Shown one piece after another: positions 26,274 to 35,853 of a DNA stretch of 64,000 bases; within the stretch, counting starts at the first letter, position 1, and every line of letters begins with the position of its first letter. The notes under the pieces were generated by a model, which made no database searches, was not told where the DNA came from, and saw only the letters and a program-made list of their open reading frames with translations. Both the position numbers and the translations under genes were made by a program. Source of the stretch: Chryseobacterium sp. c4a. GTDB taxonomy: Bacteria > Bacteroidota > Bacteroidia > Flavobacteriales > Weeksellaceae. The DNA lies in assembly GCF_009900745.1 (NCBI RefSeq), contig NZ_WXVU01000012.1, positions 62,001 through 126,000 on the forward strand, given 5' to 3'.

Positions 26274-26684
26274 ATGAAACAAAATATACATCTTTTTACA
26301 TTATGTATTTTCATTAATCTACTGATTGGCAATATTGTACTCATCATTATCTTTCCTGGTCTGATGTCCATTTATCATATTCTTATTTCACTTTTCATAT
26401 TCATTATGTATGGAATCGTATTTTATAAACTGAACGGAACTTCTAAGAATTACGGAAACTGGAAACTGACTGGATTTTCAGCCGGATTGAGTCTTGCATC
26501 CTTGTTCATTGCATGTATCTTTACTTCCATTGGGAATCGTTTATCAACAGACGGAATCATCAGTGCCGGATTAAAAGGAGCGATTCCTATGTTTATTTTT
26601 GCAATTGTCCTGGCCTGTCCTTTCTGGATACCTTTAGCATTATTCAATTTTATCTGTTTATATTTCATGAGACACAAAATATAA
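26274..26684 (+). CDS. Small integral membrane protein
   Basis: A 136-residue protein with about four transmembrane helices (for example LCIFINLLIGNIVLIIIF, and IPMFIFAIVLACPFWIPLAL). No known domain is recognised. It stands alone between two terminator-flanked units, with its own upstream AT-rich leader. The hydrophobicity pattern suggests a compact bundle in the cytoplasmic membrane; the function is not readable. Confidence 0.6.
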   Translation: MKQNIHLFTLCIFINLLIGNIVLIIIFPGLMSIYHILISLFIFIMYGIVFYKLNGTSKNYGNWKLTGFSAGLSLASLFIACIFTSIGNRLSTDGIISAGLKGAIPMFIFAIVLACPFWIPLALFNFICLYFMRHKI

Positions 26685-26738
26685 ACAACAGACAAACAAC
26701 ATATTAAAACACACCATTATCATAAACAGTATTTATCT

Positions 26739-26770
26739 TTTGCATTTAATATGCACACTTATTATATTTG
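26739..26770 (+). promoter_or_regulatory. Promoter of the SRPBCC-EVE-MarR operon
   Basis: TTTG (26739-26742), 20-base spacer and TATATTTG (26763-26770) match the Bacteroidota consensus well. The spacer contains TGCATTTAATATGCA, an imperfect palindrome that could be an operator for the MarR protein encoded in the operon. Confidence 0.65.
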
Positions 26771-26789
26771 CACTTATAAAATTAATATT

Positions 26790-27209
26790 ATGTGGAAAAA
26801 AACATATTCAGTACTTACAAGAGAAGTTACCCGAGAACAAATTTGGAAATTAACTACCGACATTAATCATTGGAAAGACTGGGATGATACTGTTGAGTAT
26901 TCAAACCTTTTGAGGGAATTTAAGGAAGGGGAATTTTTTATTTTAAAGCCGAAAGGGGGGCCAAAAGTAAAAATTAAAATTGTAGAAGTTATACCTTTTC
27001 AAAAATTTACTGATTTAACTTCATTTCCGTTGGCGAAAATGTATGGCGAGCATTTTTACGAAGTAACAGAAAATGGTTTAAAAATCACGGTTACAATGAC
27101 TGTAAAAGGTTTATTATCTAAACTTTGGATCAAACTGGTTGTTCATGATATTGTTAAGAGTCTTCCGGAAGATATTGCTAATCAAATTAAAAATGCTAAG
27201 AAATTATGA
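26790..27209 (+). CDS. SRPBCC family protein
   Basis: A 139-residue START-like (polyketide cyclase/dehydrase) fold protein with the typical N-terminal WKLTTDINHWKDWDDTVE and GEFFILKPKGG. It binds small hydrophobic ligands in other cases; here the ligand is unknown. ATG 26790 is chosen because the operon promoter lies at 26739-26770, so the upstream ATG at 26751 would be inside it. Its TGA overlaps the ATG of the EVE gene (ATGA). Confidence 0.85.
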   Translation: MWKKTYSVLTREVTREQIWKLTTDINHWKDWDDTVEYSNLLREFKEGEFFILKPKGGPKVKIKIVEVIPFQKFTDLTSFPLAKMYGEHFYEVTENGLKITVTMTVKGLLSKLWIKLVVHDIVKSLPEDIANQIKNAKKL

Positions 27210-27619
27210 CCAGATATTGGATAGCTTCTGTGTCTAGAGAACATACAGAACTCGGAGTAGAGGGTAAATTTATTCAGGTTTGCCACGGTAAAAAAGCACC
27301 TTTACAGCGCATGAAAAAGGGTGATTATATTATTGTTTACTCTTCTAAGATAAAGATGAGCAGCCCGGCAAAACTACAGGCATTTACTGCAATTGGAAAA
27401 ATCATTGAAGATGAAATCTATTCTTTTCAAATGACAGAAACATTTATTCCTTTCAGAAGAAATGTAGAATTTTATGATTGTAAAAAATGTTCTATCATCC
27501 CACTCATTGAGGAGCTTGATTTTATAGAAAATAAAAAGTTTTGGGGCTACCCCTTTCGCTATGGACATTTTGAAATTTCCGAAAAAGATTTTAATTTAAT
27601 CGCTTCAAAAATGTTCTAA
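27206..27619 (+). CDS. EVE domain protein
   Basis: A 137-residue PUA-like EVE domain protein (UPF0310). It starts with TRYWIASVSREHTELGVEGK, has an aromatic pocket region (KGDYIIVYSSK), and ends with the usual WGYPFRYGHFEIS. EVE domains recognise modified cytosines in DNA or RNA and often accompany defence systems. Here it is in a three-gene unit with SRPBCC and MarR proteins, so a link to small-molecule sensing is also possible. Confidence 0.85.
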   Translation: MTRYWIASVSREHTELGVEGKFIQVCHGKKAPLQRMKKGDYIIVYSSKIKMSSPAKLQAFTAIGKIIEDEIYSFQMTETFIPFRRNVEFYDCKKCSIIPLIEELDFIENKKFWGYPFRYGHFEISEKDFNLIASKMF

Positions 27620-28069
27620 ATGAATAAGGATAATACATTCAGTGTAGAGAAAGCTGAGGACAGTTCAGGTTTTTTATTATGGCAGGTTACCAATCTTTGG
27701 CAACGGGAAATTAAAAAAGCACTCTTGCCATTTGATCTCACCCACTCACAATTTGTTATTTTAGCGAGTGCTCACTGGCTTATTCTTCAAAAGACTGAAG
27801 TTACCCAGATTATTCTTTCTCACACGACTAAAATTGACCCAATGACAACCTCACAGGTATTGAGGGCACTGCAAAAAAAGGAGTTTATCAGTCGAAAAGA
27901 ACATATCACAGATACTAGAGCCAAAACCATTGAAATAACCGATGCCGGAAAAAAAACAATAAAAAAAGCTGTAGTTGCTGTAGAAAATTTTGATCGTGAA
28001 TTCTTTTCAAAGCTTGAAACTTCACAAAAGGAATTCAATAAGAACCTACTGAGCTTATTAAAAATATAA
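27620..28069 (+). CDS. MarR family transcriptional regulator
   Basis: A 149-residue winged-helix regulator. The recognition region runs HTTKIDPMTTSQVLRALQKK, and the wing is SRKEHITDTRAKTIEITDAG. The ATG follows the EVE gene's TAA with no gap, so the operon is tightly coupled. MarR proteins commonly repress their own operon in response to phenolic ligands, so the palindrome in the operon promoter is a plausible target (inference). A bidirectional terminator follows. Confidence 0.9.
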   Translation: MNKDNTFSVEKAEDSSGFLLWQVTNLWQREIKKALLPFDLTHSQFVILASAHWLILQKTEVTQIILSHTTKIDPMTTSQVLRALQKKEFISRKEHITDTRAKTIEITDAGKKTIKKAVVAVENFDREFFSKLETSQKEFNKNLLSLLKI

Positions 28070-28085
28070 ATAAATATCTATAAAA

Positions 28086-28125
28086 AATGGGGTACATTGA
28101 ACTTTTGTCAGTGTACCCCAATTTA
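28086..28125. terminator. Bidirectional terminator
   Basis: TGGGGTACA/TGTACCCCA extended by TGA/TCA in the loop, with A/T runs on both sides, lies between the MarR gene and the convergent esterase gene. Confidence 0.85.
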
Positions 28126-28129
28126 TCAA

Positions 28130-29185
28130 TTATTTAACTTTCGGATAAAGCTTGTCTTTCTGCTTTATAAAATACGCTTCGGATTCTTTAAAATCATTTC
28201 CTTTCATGAATTTAAGAATCACATTCAGATAGGATTCGGAAGGTATAAACTCTGCTCCCATTTTTCCTGAGAACTTTTTATACTCTGCATCCAGTAACCC
28301 GGGATTTTTAGCAAGCTGCTTTATATCCGTTCTGAAACCTTTGAAGATAAACTTTAACGCTTCATAGTTTCCAGGATAAGAAACCGTCCCATGTGTTTCT
28401 CCTTCAAAAAAGCGATGCTTATAGTTTAAGGTAGCGTTTTTCTCAACCATTTCTTTAAATTTCTCTATAGCCTGGGTCATATCAGAATTCCAGTTTTTCT
28501 GTTGTTCTTCATTATCAGCCTGAGAAACATATAGAGATTTATTGGCAGGGAATTTTTTATTTTTATCAAGATAATCTTTTGCTTTTGAAAGCGTTACTTC
28601 ATTATCCCACCATAAACTTGGATCATTGGCAACATAAGCATTAAAATATTCCGGATGAGCAAGCAACACATTAATGGCAAACAAACCTCCAAACGAATGT
28701 CCTACCAACACAGAATACTCCTGCGTTCTGTAGTTCTTGCTGATGAAAGGTTTTAGCTCGTCCTGTAAGAATTTTACAAAGTTTTCACTTCCGCCACTGT
28801 CTGCAAAAAGAGTCAGCAAAGGATTTACAGGGCTTTTCTTTTGGGATTTTGTAGGGGTAAGATCTCTTGTACGCTCTGTATTTTTGATTCCAACGACAAT
28901 ACATTCCGGCATATCCGCATAAGGAGTTCTGGCGATAAAATCCGTCAGCCCGGTATAATATTCAAAATTGATCTCACCGTCTAAAAGATAGATCACCGGA
29001 TATTTTGCAGGATTAATAGTGGTATCATTATAGGTTTTAGGCAGATGAATCCAGACTTCTCTGTTTTCATTCAAAATTTTTGAAAATACAGTTTGTTTCT
29101 CTCCAATCGTTACCTTTTCCTGAGCTTTTCCAAGTGTAAAGAATGAAAATATAGATACATATAAAATTTTAAACCAATTGTTCAT
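28130..29185 (-). CDS. Siderophore-type esterase
   Basis: A 351-residue exported alpha/beta hydrolase of the putative esterase/D family (PF00756; IroE and Fes-like). The nucleophile motif is VGHSFGGLFA, with a catalytic His in GETHGTVSYPG. The ligand is inferred from context: it is the last gene of a unit with a TonB-dependent siderophore receptor and a PepSY protein, so it probably hydrolyses an internalised ferric siderophore. Its start overlaps the PepSY gene's end by 17 bases. Confidence 0.88.
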   Translation of the reverse strand: MNNWFKILYVSIFSFFTLGKAQEKVTIGEKQTVFSKILNENREVWIHLPKTYNDTTINPAKYPVIYLLDGEINFEYYTGLTDFIARTPYADMPECIVVGIKNTERTRDLTPTKSQKKSPVNPLLTLFADSGGSENFVKFLQDELKPFISKNYRTQEYSVLVGHSFGGLFAINVLLAHPEYFNAYVANDPSLWWDNEVTLSKAKDYLDKNKKFPANKSLYVSQADNEEQQKNWNSDMTQAIEKFKEMVEKNATLNYKHRFFEGETHGTVSYPGNYEALKFIFKGFRTDIKQLAKNPGLLDAEYKKFSGKMGAEFIPSESYLNVILKFMKGNDFKESEAYFIKQKDKLYPKVK

Positions 29186-30443
29186 GATGTGATTCTTTTC
29201 TGTGTTGATGAATATTTTTAATTTCAGTATTCTTTTTAGTTGTTTTATTTCTTCTTCCCCACCAGATCAGAAATCCTGTAATGGGAAGGCTGCTGCAAAT
29301 GATTCCGATAATAAACGTGAAAATCTTTCCGAACATTCCACCCCAATAACCAACATGAAGGTCAAAGTTCATATGTTCTATCACTTCATGCATCAGCACT
29401 TCTTTCGGATAATTAATTTCATCTCCTGTATATTTGTTGACTTCTTTGCTTTTCCCATCCACAATGCTTTTTAAGCCAATAAATTTAGCGGCCACCACAT
29501 TGTAAACCGTTGCAGAATCTTTACGCGGCACACTCATTCTGACTTGTTTTGCCTGGGGAATTTCTTTAAAACTTCGATCTATAAAATCTGTAAACGACAA
29601 TGCTTTTTTCTCGGGATCATATACGGGATCATATTTTTCTGCAATCTTATGCGCATCGGGAGCTCCCCCAAAAGTAACCTGAGTAAGATCTGTTAAAACC
29701 TTATACGCCATAATCAGTCCTGTAATTGTAATAAATACAGCAGGTAACAGAGAATAGAACCCAAAAACATTATGGAAATCGTAATTTTTTCTGCGCCATT
29801 TTGTTCCTGATTTGATTTTAAAAGCAGTTGTTCTTGTTGTTTTGTTCCATTTTTTTGGCCACCAGAGGATCAATCCACTGATTAGCTGAATAAAAAATAT
29901 AATAGAAGCTACTCCTACTACCGTTTTTCCAAATTTCCCTGCCAATAATTGGGCATGAATGTGAGCGACCACATAGAAAAATTCATAACTTTTTGTAGAC
30001 CCCATCACTTTTCCAGTGTAAGGATCAAGATAATGATAGGCAAATACACCTCTTGGCCCTCTGCCTTTTCCTTTAGGTTTTTCTGCTTTTTCAGCATTCT
30101 TATCTTTTGGCGGTTTGGTGGCAGAAGCTACCCGGAATGTTCTGTCTGCTTCTCTATAGGTATCGAAATAAAATGCTTTACGATCTGGAACCTGTTCATG
30201 AAACTTGGCTAATAGCTCTTCAGGTGACATTTTTTTTGCATTGGCCGGAGCCTGTACATATTTGGCACTTCCACCACAAAGATCAACAATCTCGTCACAA
30301 AAGACGAAAACCGTTCCGGAAAGCGTAACGGCAAGTAGTATGATCCCGGAAACAAGTCCGAGCCAGAGATGGAGCCATCCTGTAATTCTTTTTGTCAGGG
30401 ATTTTCCCTGTTTTTTCTTGGGGTTAGTTTTTTTATTTTCCAT
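29169..30443 (-). CDS. PepSY-associated membrane protein
   Basis: A 424-residue PepSY-TM protein with four or so transmembrane helices (for example LWLGLVSGIILLAVTLSG, GVASIIFFIQLISGLILWW, and FTFIIGIICSSLPITGFLIW). The His-rich helices fit a ferric-siderophore reductase role suggested for this family in iron uptake operons. ATG 30443 gives a cytoplasmic Lys-rich N-terminus before helix 1. An upstream TTG/ATG at 30512 adds 23 unrelated residues. It sits between the receptor and the esterase. Confidence 0.88.
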   Translation of the reverse strand: MENKKTNPKKKQGKSLTKRITGWLHLWLGLVSGIILLAVTLSGTVFVFCDEIVDLCGGSAKYVQAPANAKKMSPEELLAKFHEQVPDRKAFYFDTYREADRTFRVASATKPPKDKNAEKAEKPKGKGRGPRGVFAYHYLDPYTGKVMGSTKSYEFFYVVAHIHAQLLAGKFGKTVVGVASIIFFIQLISGLILWWPKKWNKTTRTTAFKIKSGTKWRRKNYDFHNVFGFYSLLPAVFITITGLIMAYKVLTDLTQVTFGGAPDAHKIAEKYDPVYDPEKKALSFTDFIDRSFKEIPQAKQVRMSVPRKDSATVYNVVAAKFIGLKSIVDGKSKEVNKYTGDEINYPKEVLMHEVIEHMNFDLHVGYWGGMFGKIFTFIIGIICSSLPITGFLIWWGRRNKTTKKNTEIKNIHQHRKESHHEQLV

Positions 30444-30676
30444 ATCTGAAAGAGTCGTCTTTTGATCATTGTGTTGTTGGAAAATGCAAGGGCGCAAAGA
30501 TTTTATCTTCATACAATTTCAAAATTTGTTATATTATCTCTCGTAGGTCATACTCTATTGAAATTTGTGAGATTGATATAACAGGCTATTCCTGCTGAAA
30601 ATTTTGTTTTTTACGCCGTTGCGCTTTTCCAATCAACTTTAAGGTTGAGACAACGTTTTTTGTTTTTTAATGAATA

Positions 30677-32854
30677 TTAGAATTTAAATGCAAAATTGGC
30701 CAGGAATTCTCTTGGTTTTTGTGGCTGTCCGTAGAAGTTCCAATAGGTTTCATTGAATGCATTATTCATTTTCAGACCGATTCTGTATTTTTTCTTATCA
30801 TAGAAAATCGTTGCACCTACCGTGGTATATGATGGTGCCAGGAAATGATTTTTGATATTGATGTACGTTTTATCTACAAAATTGAATCCTGCTCCGAAAC
30901 CTAGTCCTTCATAGCTTCCGCTCATAATTTTATAGCTTGTCCAGAAATTGGCTACGTGTTTAGGTGTCCAGGCGCTTCTTTTTCCGGCATCCGGGCTTCT
31001 GTCATCAAATTTATTATCATTAAAACCGTATCCTGCGACAATATTCCATCCTTTCACAGGGTTTGCTACAACATCTACCTCAAAACCTTGATTTTTGATA
31101 TTTCCATCCTGAATATATAATCCTAGAATAGAAGGATCTTCAATCAGACGGTTTTTAATTTTCATATTATAATAACTTACCGTTGTCAGTAATTTTTTGC
31201 CTAATAAGTCTAGCTTAAATCCAGCTTCAAACTGGTTCCCTTGTTCAGGTTTGTATTCTATAAAAACATTTGTATTTCTTGGATCTCTTTGAGGTGCAAC
31301 GTTTTTAAATCCGTTCACATAATTAGCAAAGAATGAAACCTGATCTTTTACAATTTCATACACCAATCCGAATTTAGGTGCAAATTGAGTTTGTTTATAC
31401 TCCCCCTGCTTTTCTGCTCCATTACTGATCAAATTTTCATTCTTATAATTGTCCATTCTCAAACTTGCCATTACCAATAGATTATCAGTAATATTCAATA
31501 CATCTGATGCATATACACTGAGTGTAGTCACCTTATTGATATCGAACATCGTCCCGTTTCTCGGAAGTGATTTGATAATATCTCGTGAAATAGGAGCCCA
31601 TGGTGATGTAGAATCTAAAATAACTACATCATCTTTCTGTTTGCTTTTATCCGGATTAATGATCCCGTCTAAAGGATAAGGAACGAATGCTGAAGAGGGG
31701 TTACTCCCTACTTTATATACTGGATATTGATTTTTGCTGGTCTGTTGGAAATAGTCTAATCCCACCACCAAACGGTTTCTTAAATTTCCAATTTTAAAAT
31801 CGCCAATAAAGTTTTGCTGAATATTATCTGTTGTAATTTTATAATTATCAAAAGGGCGTATACTTCTGCTTACTGAGTTATTATCCTTGTAATTTAATAC
31901 CAAAAAAATAGATTCTTTCTCATTAGCTTCTCCTCTTTGGTAAGATGTTCTGGAAGTCCATTGATCATTGAATTTATGGGTAACTTCAGCCATGGTTACA
32001 AAATTGGTTCTTTTCGAGCCAACATCATTACTGGTAAATGATCTGCCATGAATTGCCGAGAGGTCTTTCATAGAATGTAAGGTTAAGTTTTCAGACCTTC
32101 TTACATAAGCATTAAGTGTTTTTTCCGGTGCGTGAAATTCTGTATCTAAGGTTACAGTAGTTTTATCACTTACTTTATATAAGATACTTCCTGAAAAGAA
32201 TACTCCTTTACTGTACCCTGCATCCTGAAAAGAATCTTGAGAATAAGCAGCTACATTAAATCTTGCCAATGCTGTTTTTTCTTTATTCAAAGGGGTATTT
32301 ACATCTGCTGTGATTCTGCTCATTCCCCAGCTTCCCGTGGTGTAATTGATGATTCCGCCAAAGTTTTCCTGTGGCTTCTTGGTAACCACATTCACTACTC
32401 CGCCATAGCTTGCCAACGTTCCACCAAACAATGTTCCTGATGGCCCCTTGATAACTTCTACTCTTTCAATATTGGCAATTTCCGACTGTACTCTTGGGTT
32501 TTGAGTCAATCCGTTTCTGAAACTGGCATTGGAGCTGAATCCTCTAAGAAAAATATCGTTACCACTATCATTAACACTGTTGTTTACTACAACTCCGGGA
32601 GCCGAAGCCATTGCCGTATTGAAATCGGTAGCACTCATTTCGCTGATGATCTCTTTAGGAACAAGATTATAAACCGTTGGATTTTCGAGGTTTTCTAAAG
32701 GAAGTCTTGCTACTGATTCTGATTTTTTGGTTCTGTAATTGTGGGTTCCCTGAAGGGATACCGACTGGATCTCGGCTACTTTAATGGTATCACTTTCTTG
32801 TGCACTTAGCATGGTTACTGCCAATAAAGCAGCAGAAATAATAGTTTTTTTCAT
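30677..32854 (-). CDS. TonB-dependent siderophore receptor
   Basis: A 725-residue outer-membrane receptor. The signal peptide is followed by the plug domain (DIFLRGFSSNASFR, GPSGTLFGG, GGVVNVVTKKP), then a 22-strand-type barrel ending in the C-terminal Phe (FLANFAFKF). No carboxypeptidase-like N-terminal domain is present, unlike SusC proteins. The gene has a strong candidate promoter 24 bases upstream and leads an iron-acquisition unit with the PepSY and esterase genes, the last two separated from it by 233 bases. Confidence 0.92.
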   Translation of the reverse strand: MKKTIISAALLAVTMLSAQESDTIKVAEIQSVSLQGTHNYRTKKSESVARLPLENLENPTVYNLVPKEIISEMSATDFNTAMASAPGVVVNNSVNDSGNDIFLRGFSSNASFRNGLTQNPRVQSEIANIERVEVIKGPSGTLFGGTLASYGGVVNVVTKKPQENFGGIINYTTGSWGMSRITADVNTPLNKEKTALARFNVAAYSQDSFQDAGYSKGVFFSGSILYKVSDKTTVTLDTEFHAPEKTLNAYVRRSENLTLHSMKDLSAIHGRSFTSNDVGSKRTNFVTMAEVTHKFNDQWTSRTSYQRGEANEKESIFLVLNYKDNNSVSRSIRPFDNYKITTDNIQQNFIGDFKIGNLRNRLVVGLDYFQQTSKNQYPVYKVGSNPSSAFVPYPLDGIINPDKSKQKDDVVILDSTSPWAPISRDIIKSLPRNGTMFDINKVTTLSVYASDVLNITDNLLVMASLRMDNYKNENLISNGAEKQGEYKQTQFAPKFGLVYEIVKDQVSFFANYVNGFKNVAPQRDPRNTNVFIEYKPEQGNQFEAGFKLDLLGKKLLTTVSYYNMKIKNRLIEDPSILGLYIQDGNIKNQGFEVDVVANPVKGWNIVAGYGFNDNKFDDRSPDAGKRSAWTPKHVANFWTSYKIMSGSYEGLGFGAGFNFVDKTYINIKNHFLAPSYTTVGATIFYDKKKYRIGLKMNNAFNETYWNFYGQPQKPREFLANFAFKF

Positions 32855-32877
32855 TTTTATAATTAAGCTTAGTCCAA

Positions 32878-32885
32878 CAAAAATA
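32878..32885 (-). promoter_or_regulatory. Promoter -7 box of the receptor operon
   Basis: TATTTTTG on the minus strand matches TAnnTTTG. Upstream lies TTTAGAATTAATAAAAATAA (32890-32909), an AT-rich segment resembling Fur-type operators, which would fit iron control. The Fur reading is inference. Confidence 0.45.
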
Positions 32886-32954
32886 GTTTATTTTTATTAA
32901 TTCTAAATAAAAACATGATCGATATCATAAATTTTATCCCTGGAAAAAGGCCAT

Positions 32955-32993
32955 AAATAAAGGGTTTGTGAAAAATCACAAACCCTTTATTTC
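32955..32993. terminator. Terminator
   Basis: ATAAAGGGTTTGTG/CACAAACCCTTTAT, a 14-bp perfect stem with a 6-base loop. It can end the minus-strand transcript from the 33058 gene. Confidence 0.8.
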
Positions 32994-33057
32994 AATAACG
33001 ATTGAAATTTAACCGCTCTATTTTATATAAAAACTTTATTATCTCTGGTTGAATTCT

Positions 33058-33552
33058 TTATACAACTACCATCATAGACATATAATAGTTTGCACAGTGT
33101 AATGAAGTCAATAATAGGATATCTTTATGGGAAAACTCCTCAAAGCCATCAGAAGTATTGATTTGATATTCATAATTCAGTAGGTTCCATTTAAACTTAG
33201 GTTTCATTACTAAAAGTTCTATCCCCAATTTATCAGTAAGTACAAATGAATCTTTGAAGACTCCTCTATGTTTACACACAAAACTTTCTTTTACTCCATC
33301 AAAATACGTTTGTACGATTATTTCACCATTCCAATTCATTCTAAACTTTAACAGAACCTTTTCATTATCTTTCAATTCAATAGTTGTACCCCAAAATCCT
33401 TTGGGTTCTATCTGATAATTTTGATGGTTGGCCAGTTCCATTACTGCATTGAAATTAAACCAACTTTTATAGGTAATTTTTCCTGTGAGTTGATCATCAT
33501 GCATGAGATCAAAAGATAAAGAATCATTAGATTTTGCGTAATATTCTGCCAT
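33058..33552 (-). CDS. Hypothetical protein, Tubby-like fold possible
   Basis: A 164-residue cytoplasmic protein without signal or clear membrane segment. Alternating strands (GKITYKSWFNFNAVMELAN, KVLLKFRMNWNGEIIVQTYF, DGFEEFSHKDILLLTSLHC) resemble the beta-rich LURP-one/tubby-like proteins found in Bacteroidota, but this is tentative. The C-terminus is hydrophobic (ANYYMSMMVVV). It leads a run of unrecognised minus-strand genes upstream of carB. Confidence 0.55.
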   Translation of the reverse strand: MAEYYAKSNDSLSFDLMHDDQLTGKITYKSWFNFNAVMELANHQNYQIEPKGFWGTTIELKDNEKVLLKFRMNWNGEIIVQTYFDGVKESFVCKHRGVFKDSFVLTDKLGIELLVMKPKFKWNLLNYEYQINTSDGFEEFSHKDILLLTSLHCANYYMSMMVVV

Positions 33553-33715
33553 GGTTGTTTTATAGTTTGGTGGGAGTTGATTAATTTATAACAATTCTTG
33601 AATCATTTATTTATGACCCCCTAATTTACAACCTCTTACATAAATCAGCAAAAAAAAATAAATTAGATTTATATTGCTGTCTATTTTACGCCATCTTTTC
33701 AATAAACAACTGATC

Positions 33716-34066
33716 TCAATAATCCATTGTGCGCATTATGGTTATTCCGTTTTCTAGATGAAAAACAAGCTGTTCGTATTCATCCCTACTCAGATCTATG
33801 ATTTTCTGACCTTTGAAAGCTATATCCTTGGGAAGTTCCCAATTTTCATTTGTTAGAATAGTAAGAGGTTCTTTACTGATCCAATCTGTAATAAAGTCGC
33901 TTCCAAAGTGCAGTTTCAATGTATCATCAAGTTCCATAACTGTTGAAAAATAGTATGCAGGTGAGATGCCTTGTATATGTTCATAAGGCCCATCCTGTCT
34001 GGTAAAAAACAGATTAGATAATTCTCTACCAAGTATCAATCTTTTATATTTTTCTAATTCTGACAT
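33716..34066 (-). CDS. Hypothetical protein
   Basis: Unrecognised 116-residue cytoplasmic protein, acidic, with WIS-x(5)-LTILTNENWELP and a helical C-terminus. It follows the 34094 gene by 27 bases on the same strand, so the two are probably co-transcribed. Its size and composition recall small immunity-type proteins, but no toxin partner is visible. Confidence 0.55.
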   Translation of the reverse strand: MSELEKYKRLILGRELSNLFFTRQDGPYEHIQGISPAYYFSTVMELDDTLKLHFGSDFITDWISKEPLTILTNENWELPKDIAFKGQKIIDLSRDEYEQLVFHLENGITIMRTMDY

Positions 34067-34093
34067 TGTATTTAAGTTATTACAATAATAATG

Positions 34094-34930
34094 TTATTCA
34101 TTTTTAAACCAATACTCCCATTTTTCAATATCAATCCCAAATTTTCCTTGCCACCATCGTGCCGGATAACTAACATCATCATTTCTGATGGGTCTGTGTT
34201 CTCTTTCCGGATAAGTAACATATTTTTCAGCATATCCGAAATGGTCATCATCGTGCAAGATATCAATAACTCCCAGAATTTCCAACAATGCTACCCGTTC
34301 TCCATCATTTGATTTTAATATTTTGGAAATCCTTTTTTTAAGTTGAGCTACTCTATCGTTGGGGTCAGAAGTTTCAATAACTTCTTTCAGCTCTGATAAT
34401 ATTGTATAATCATTTTCATTAGGCTTTACAACAGGTAGTTTTGGAAATTGTTCTACATCAAATAACACCTGGATTAAACTATCAAAGCAAGCTCCGTCTT
34501 TATATTTAAAATAATTGATCGTATTAAATTCAATAGACTCTTCAAATTCAAAGGTATGAAGTCCACAAACTGCACAAATATCTTCATTCGGTTCCGGACT
34601 GGCTGTAAAGCTATGTTCCGACAATGATTTTGCAATACAGTAACTTGATAAAAATGAGCGGTATTCTAATTGTCTGGTACTTAAACTATAAAGGAAAGCG
34701 TTTACAACATCCTGTTTTTTAATCTTAGCTACAGCAGTTTTAATTCTACTGCAAATTTCATCATGACCGATATTTTCCTGTTCATACATTACATGATGCT
34801 TCTTTGCATATTCAAAATCTTCTTTGGTAATATATTGTATATAAGCATCCCATTCAAACCAATCCCTTAAGCTTTCATCCTGAGATTTCTTTATAGTTTT
34901 GAGCAAGATTTTTATTGCTTTTTCGTCCAT
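34094..34930 (-). CDS. Hypothetical protein
   Basis: Unrecognised 278-residue cytoplasmic protein. The N-terminal half is helical and lysine-rich. The middle has a CxxC pair (DICAVCGLHTFEFEE) that could bind zinc. The C-terminal section is aromatic (YPARWWQGKFGIDIEKWEYW). Such proteins occur next to polymorphic-toxin or other accessory genes in Bacteroidota, but the family cannot be named. It is upstream of, and likely co-transcribed with, the 116-residue gene. Confidence 0.55.
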   Translation of the reverse strand: MDEKAIKILLKTIKKSQDESLRDWFEWDAYIQYITKEDFEYAKKHHVMYEQENIGHDEICSRIKTAVAKIKKQDVVNAFLYSLSTRQLEYRSFLSSYCIAKSLSEHSFTASPEPNEDICAVCGLHTFEFEESIEFNTINYFKYKDGACFDSLIQVLFDVEQFPKLPVVKPNENDYTILSELKEVIETSDPNDRVAQLKKRISKILKSNDGERVALLEILGVIDILHDDDHFGYAEKYVTYPEREHRPIRNDDVSYPARWWQGKFGIDIEKWEYWFKNE

Positions 34931-34991
34931 CTATTATCGATAATCATATTATGTATTCACTTATTCCTAGGTAATAAACAGTGATCACTGA

Positions 34992-35774
34992 TTATTTTGT
35001 CTTCAAATATATTCCTTCAATGGTGGCATTCATTCCGAATTGTCCGCTGCATACTCCCTGAGTATATTGAACTACAGCAAACCCTTTGTAGAATTTTACT
35101 TTAAACTCACAATCATCTGTATCCGGAAGTTTGTAAGTAAAATTGGTTGTTGTAAGACTGATGGTGTCATCATCTATTTGGGCAATATTTCTTCCCGGAT
35201 CTCCTGTTACTGATGTTATCCCAAAAACAGCTTTTGAATCTGGTAATTTCTTAATTTCCAAATCTCCCTGATACCCAGCTTCACTATACTGGTAATGGTA
35301 ACGTCCGAACAAATCTTCTCTTTTTGTTTCTATTTCCTTTGAAACAAGAGCTGTATCCTTCTTCACAAGATCAAGTACAAGTTCCTTTCTGGTCTTGGGC
35401 GAAAACCAACTTCCTTTGAAATTACCTTCTGTAGGTTTTCCGGTAATAACACCGGTTATATTTCCTGACTTTTCAAACTCCAGAATTCTGTAACTATGAT
35501 CAGCTTCAAGGGTTCCTATAAGTGTTATTGGTAATTTGTTTTTGGTATTCAAGTAAGTAATTTCACCTACAATTATATCTCCATCAATCTGATAGTGAAT
35601 AAATACAGGAGTTTTCCCGTTCACAAAACCTTTCCAAGATATTTCTTTCCCGTTTTGATTTTTTACTGATGCCAAAGTAACTGATCTTTTTGGGGTTGCA
35701 GAATTTCTTTGGTCAGGTTTATTACAAGATATAATTGTCAATAACGGAATGTAAAGTAAATATTTGTATTTCAT
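34992..35774 (-). CDS. Hypothetical lipoprotein
   Basis: 260 residues with a lipoprotein signal (LYIPLLTIISCNKPD). The mature part is beta-rich with repeated GNFKGSWFSPKT and GEITYLNTKNK-type turns, consistent with an all-beta envelope protein. No motif identifies an activity. A Cys near residue 220 (DDCEFKV) and one near the C-terminus (GVCSGQFG) could form a disulfide. Confidence 0.6.
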   Translation of the reverse strand: MKYKYLLYIPLLTIISCNKPDQRNSATPKRSVTLASVKNQNGKEISWKGFVNGKTPVFIHYQIDGDIIVGEITYLNTKNKLPITLIGTLEADHSYRILEFEKSGNITGVITGKPTEGNFKGSWFSPKTRKELVLDLVKKDTALVSKEIETKREDLFGRYHYQYSEAGYQGDLEIKKLPDSKAVFGITSVTGDPGRNIAQIDDDTISLTTTNFTYKLPDTDDCEFKVKFYKGFAVVQYTQGVCSGQFGMNATIEGIYLKTK

Positions 35775-35853
35775 GGTGCGTATAGATATCTATATGCGAA
35801 GATACAGTCTAGCGAGGAATTTATATTCTTTTTGTAAAATTATTTCAACACTT

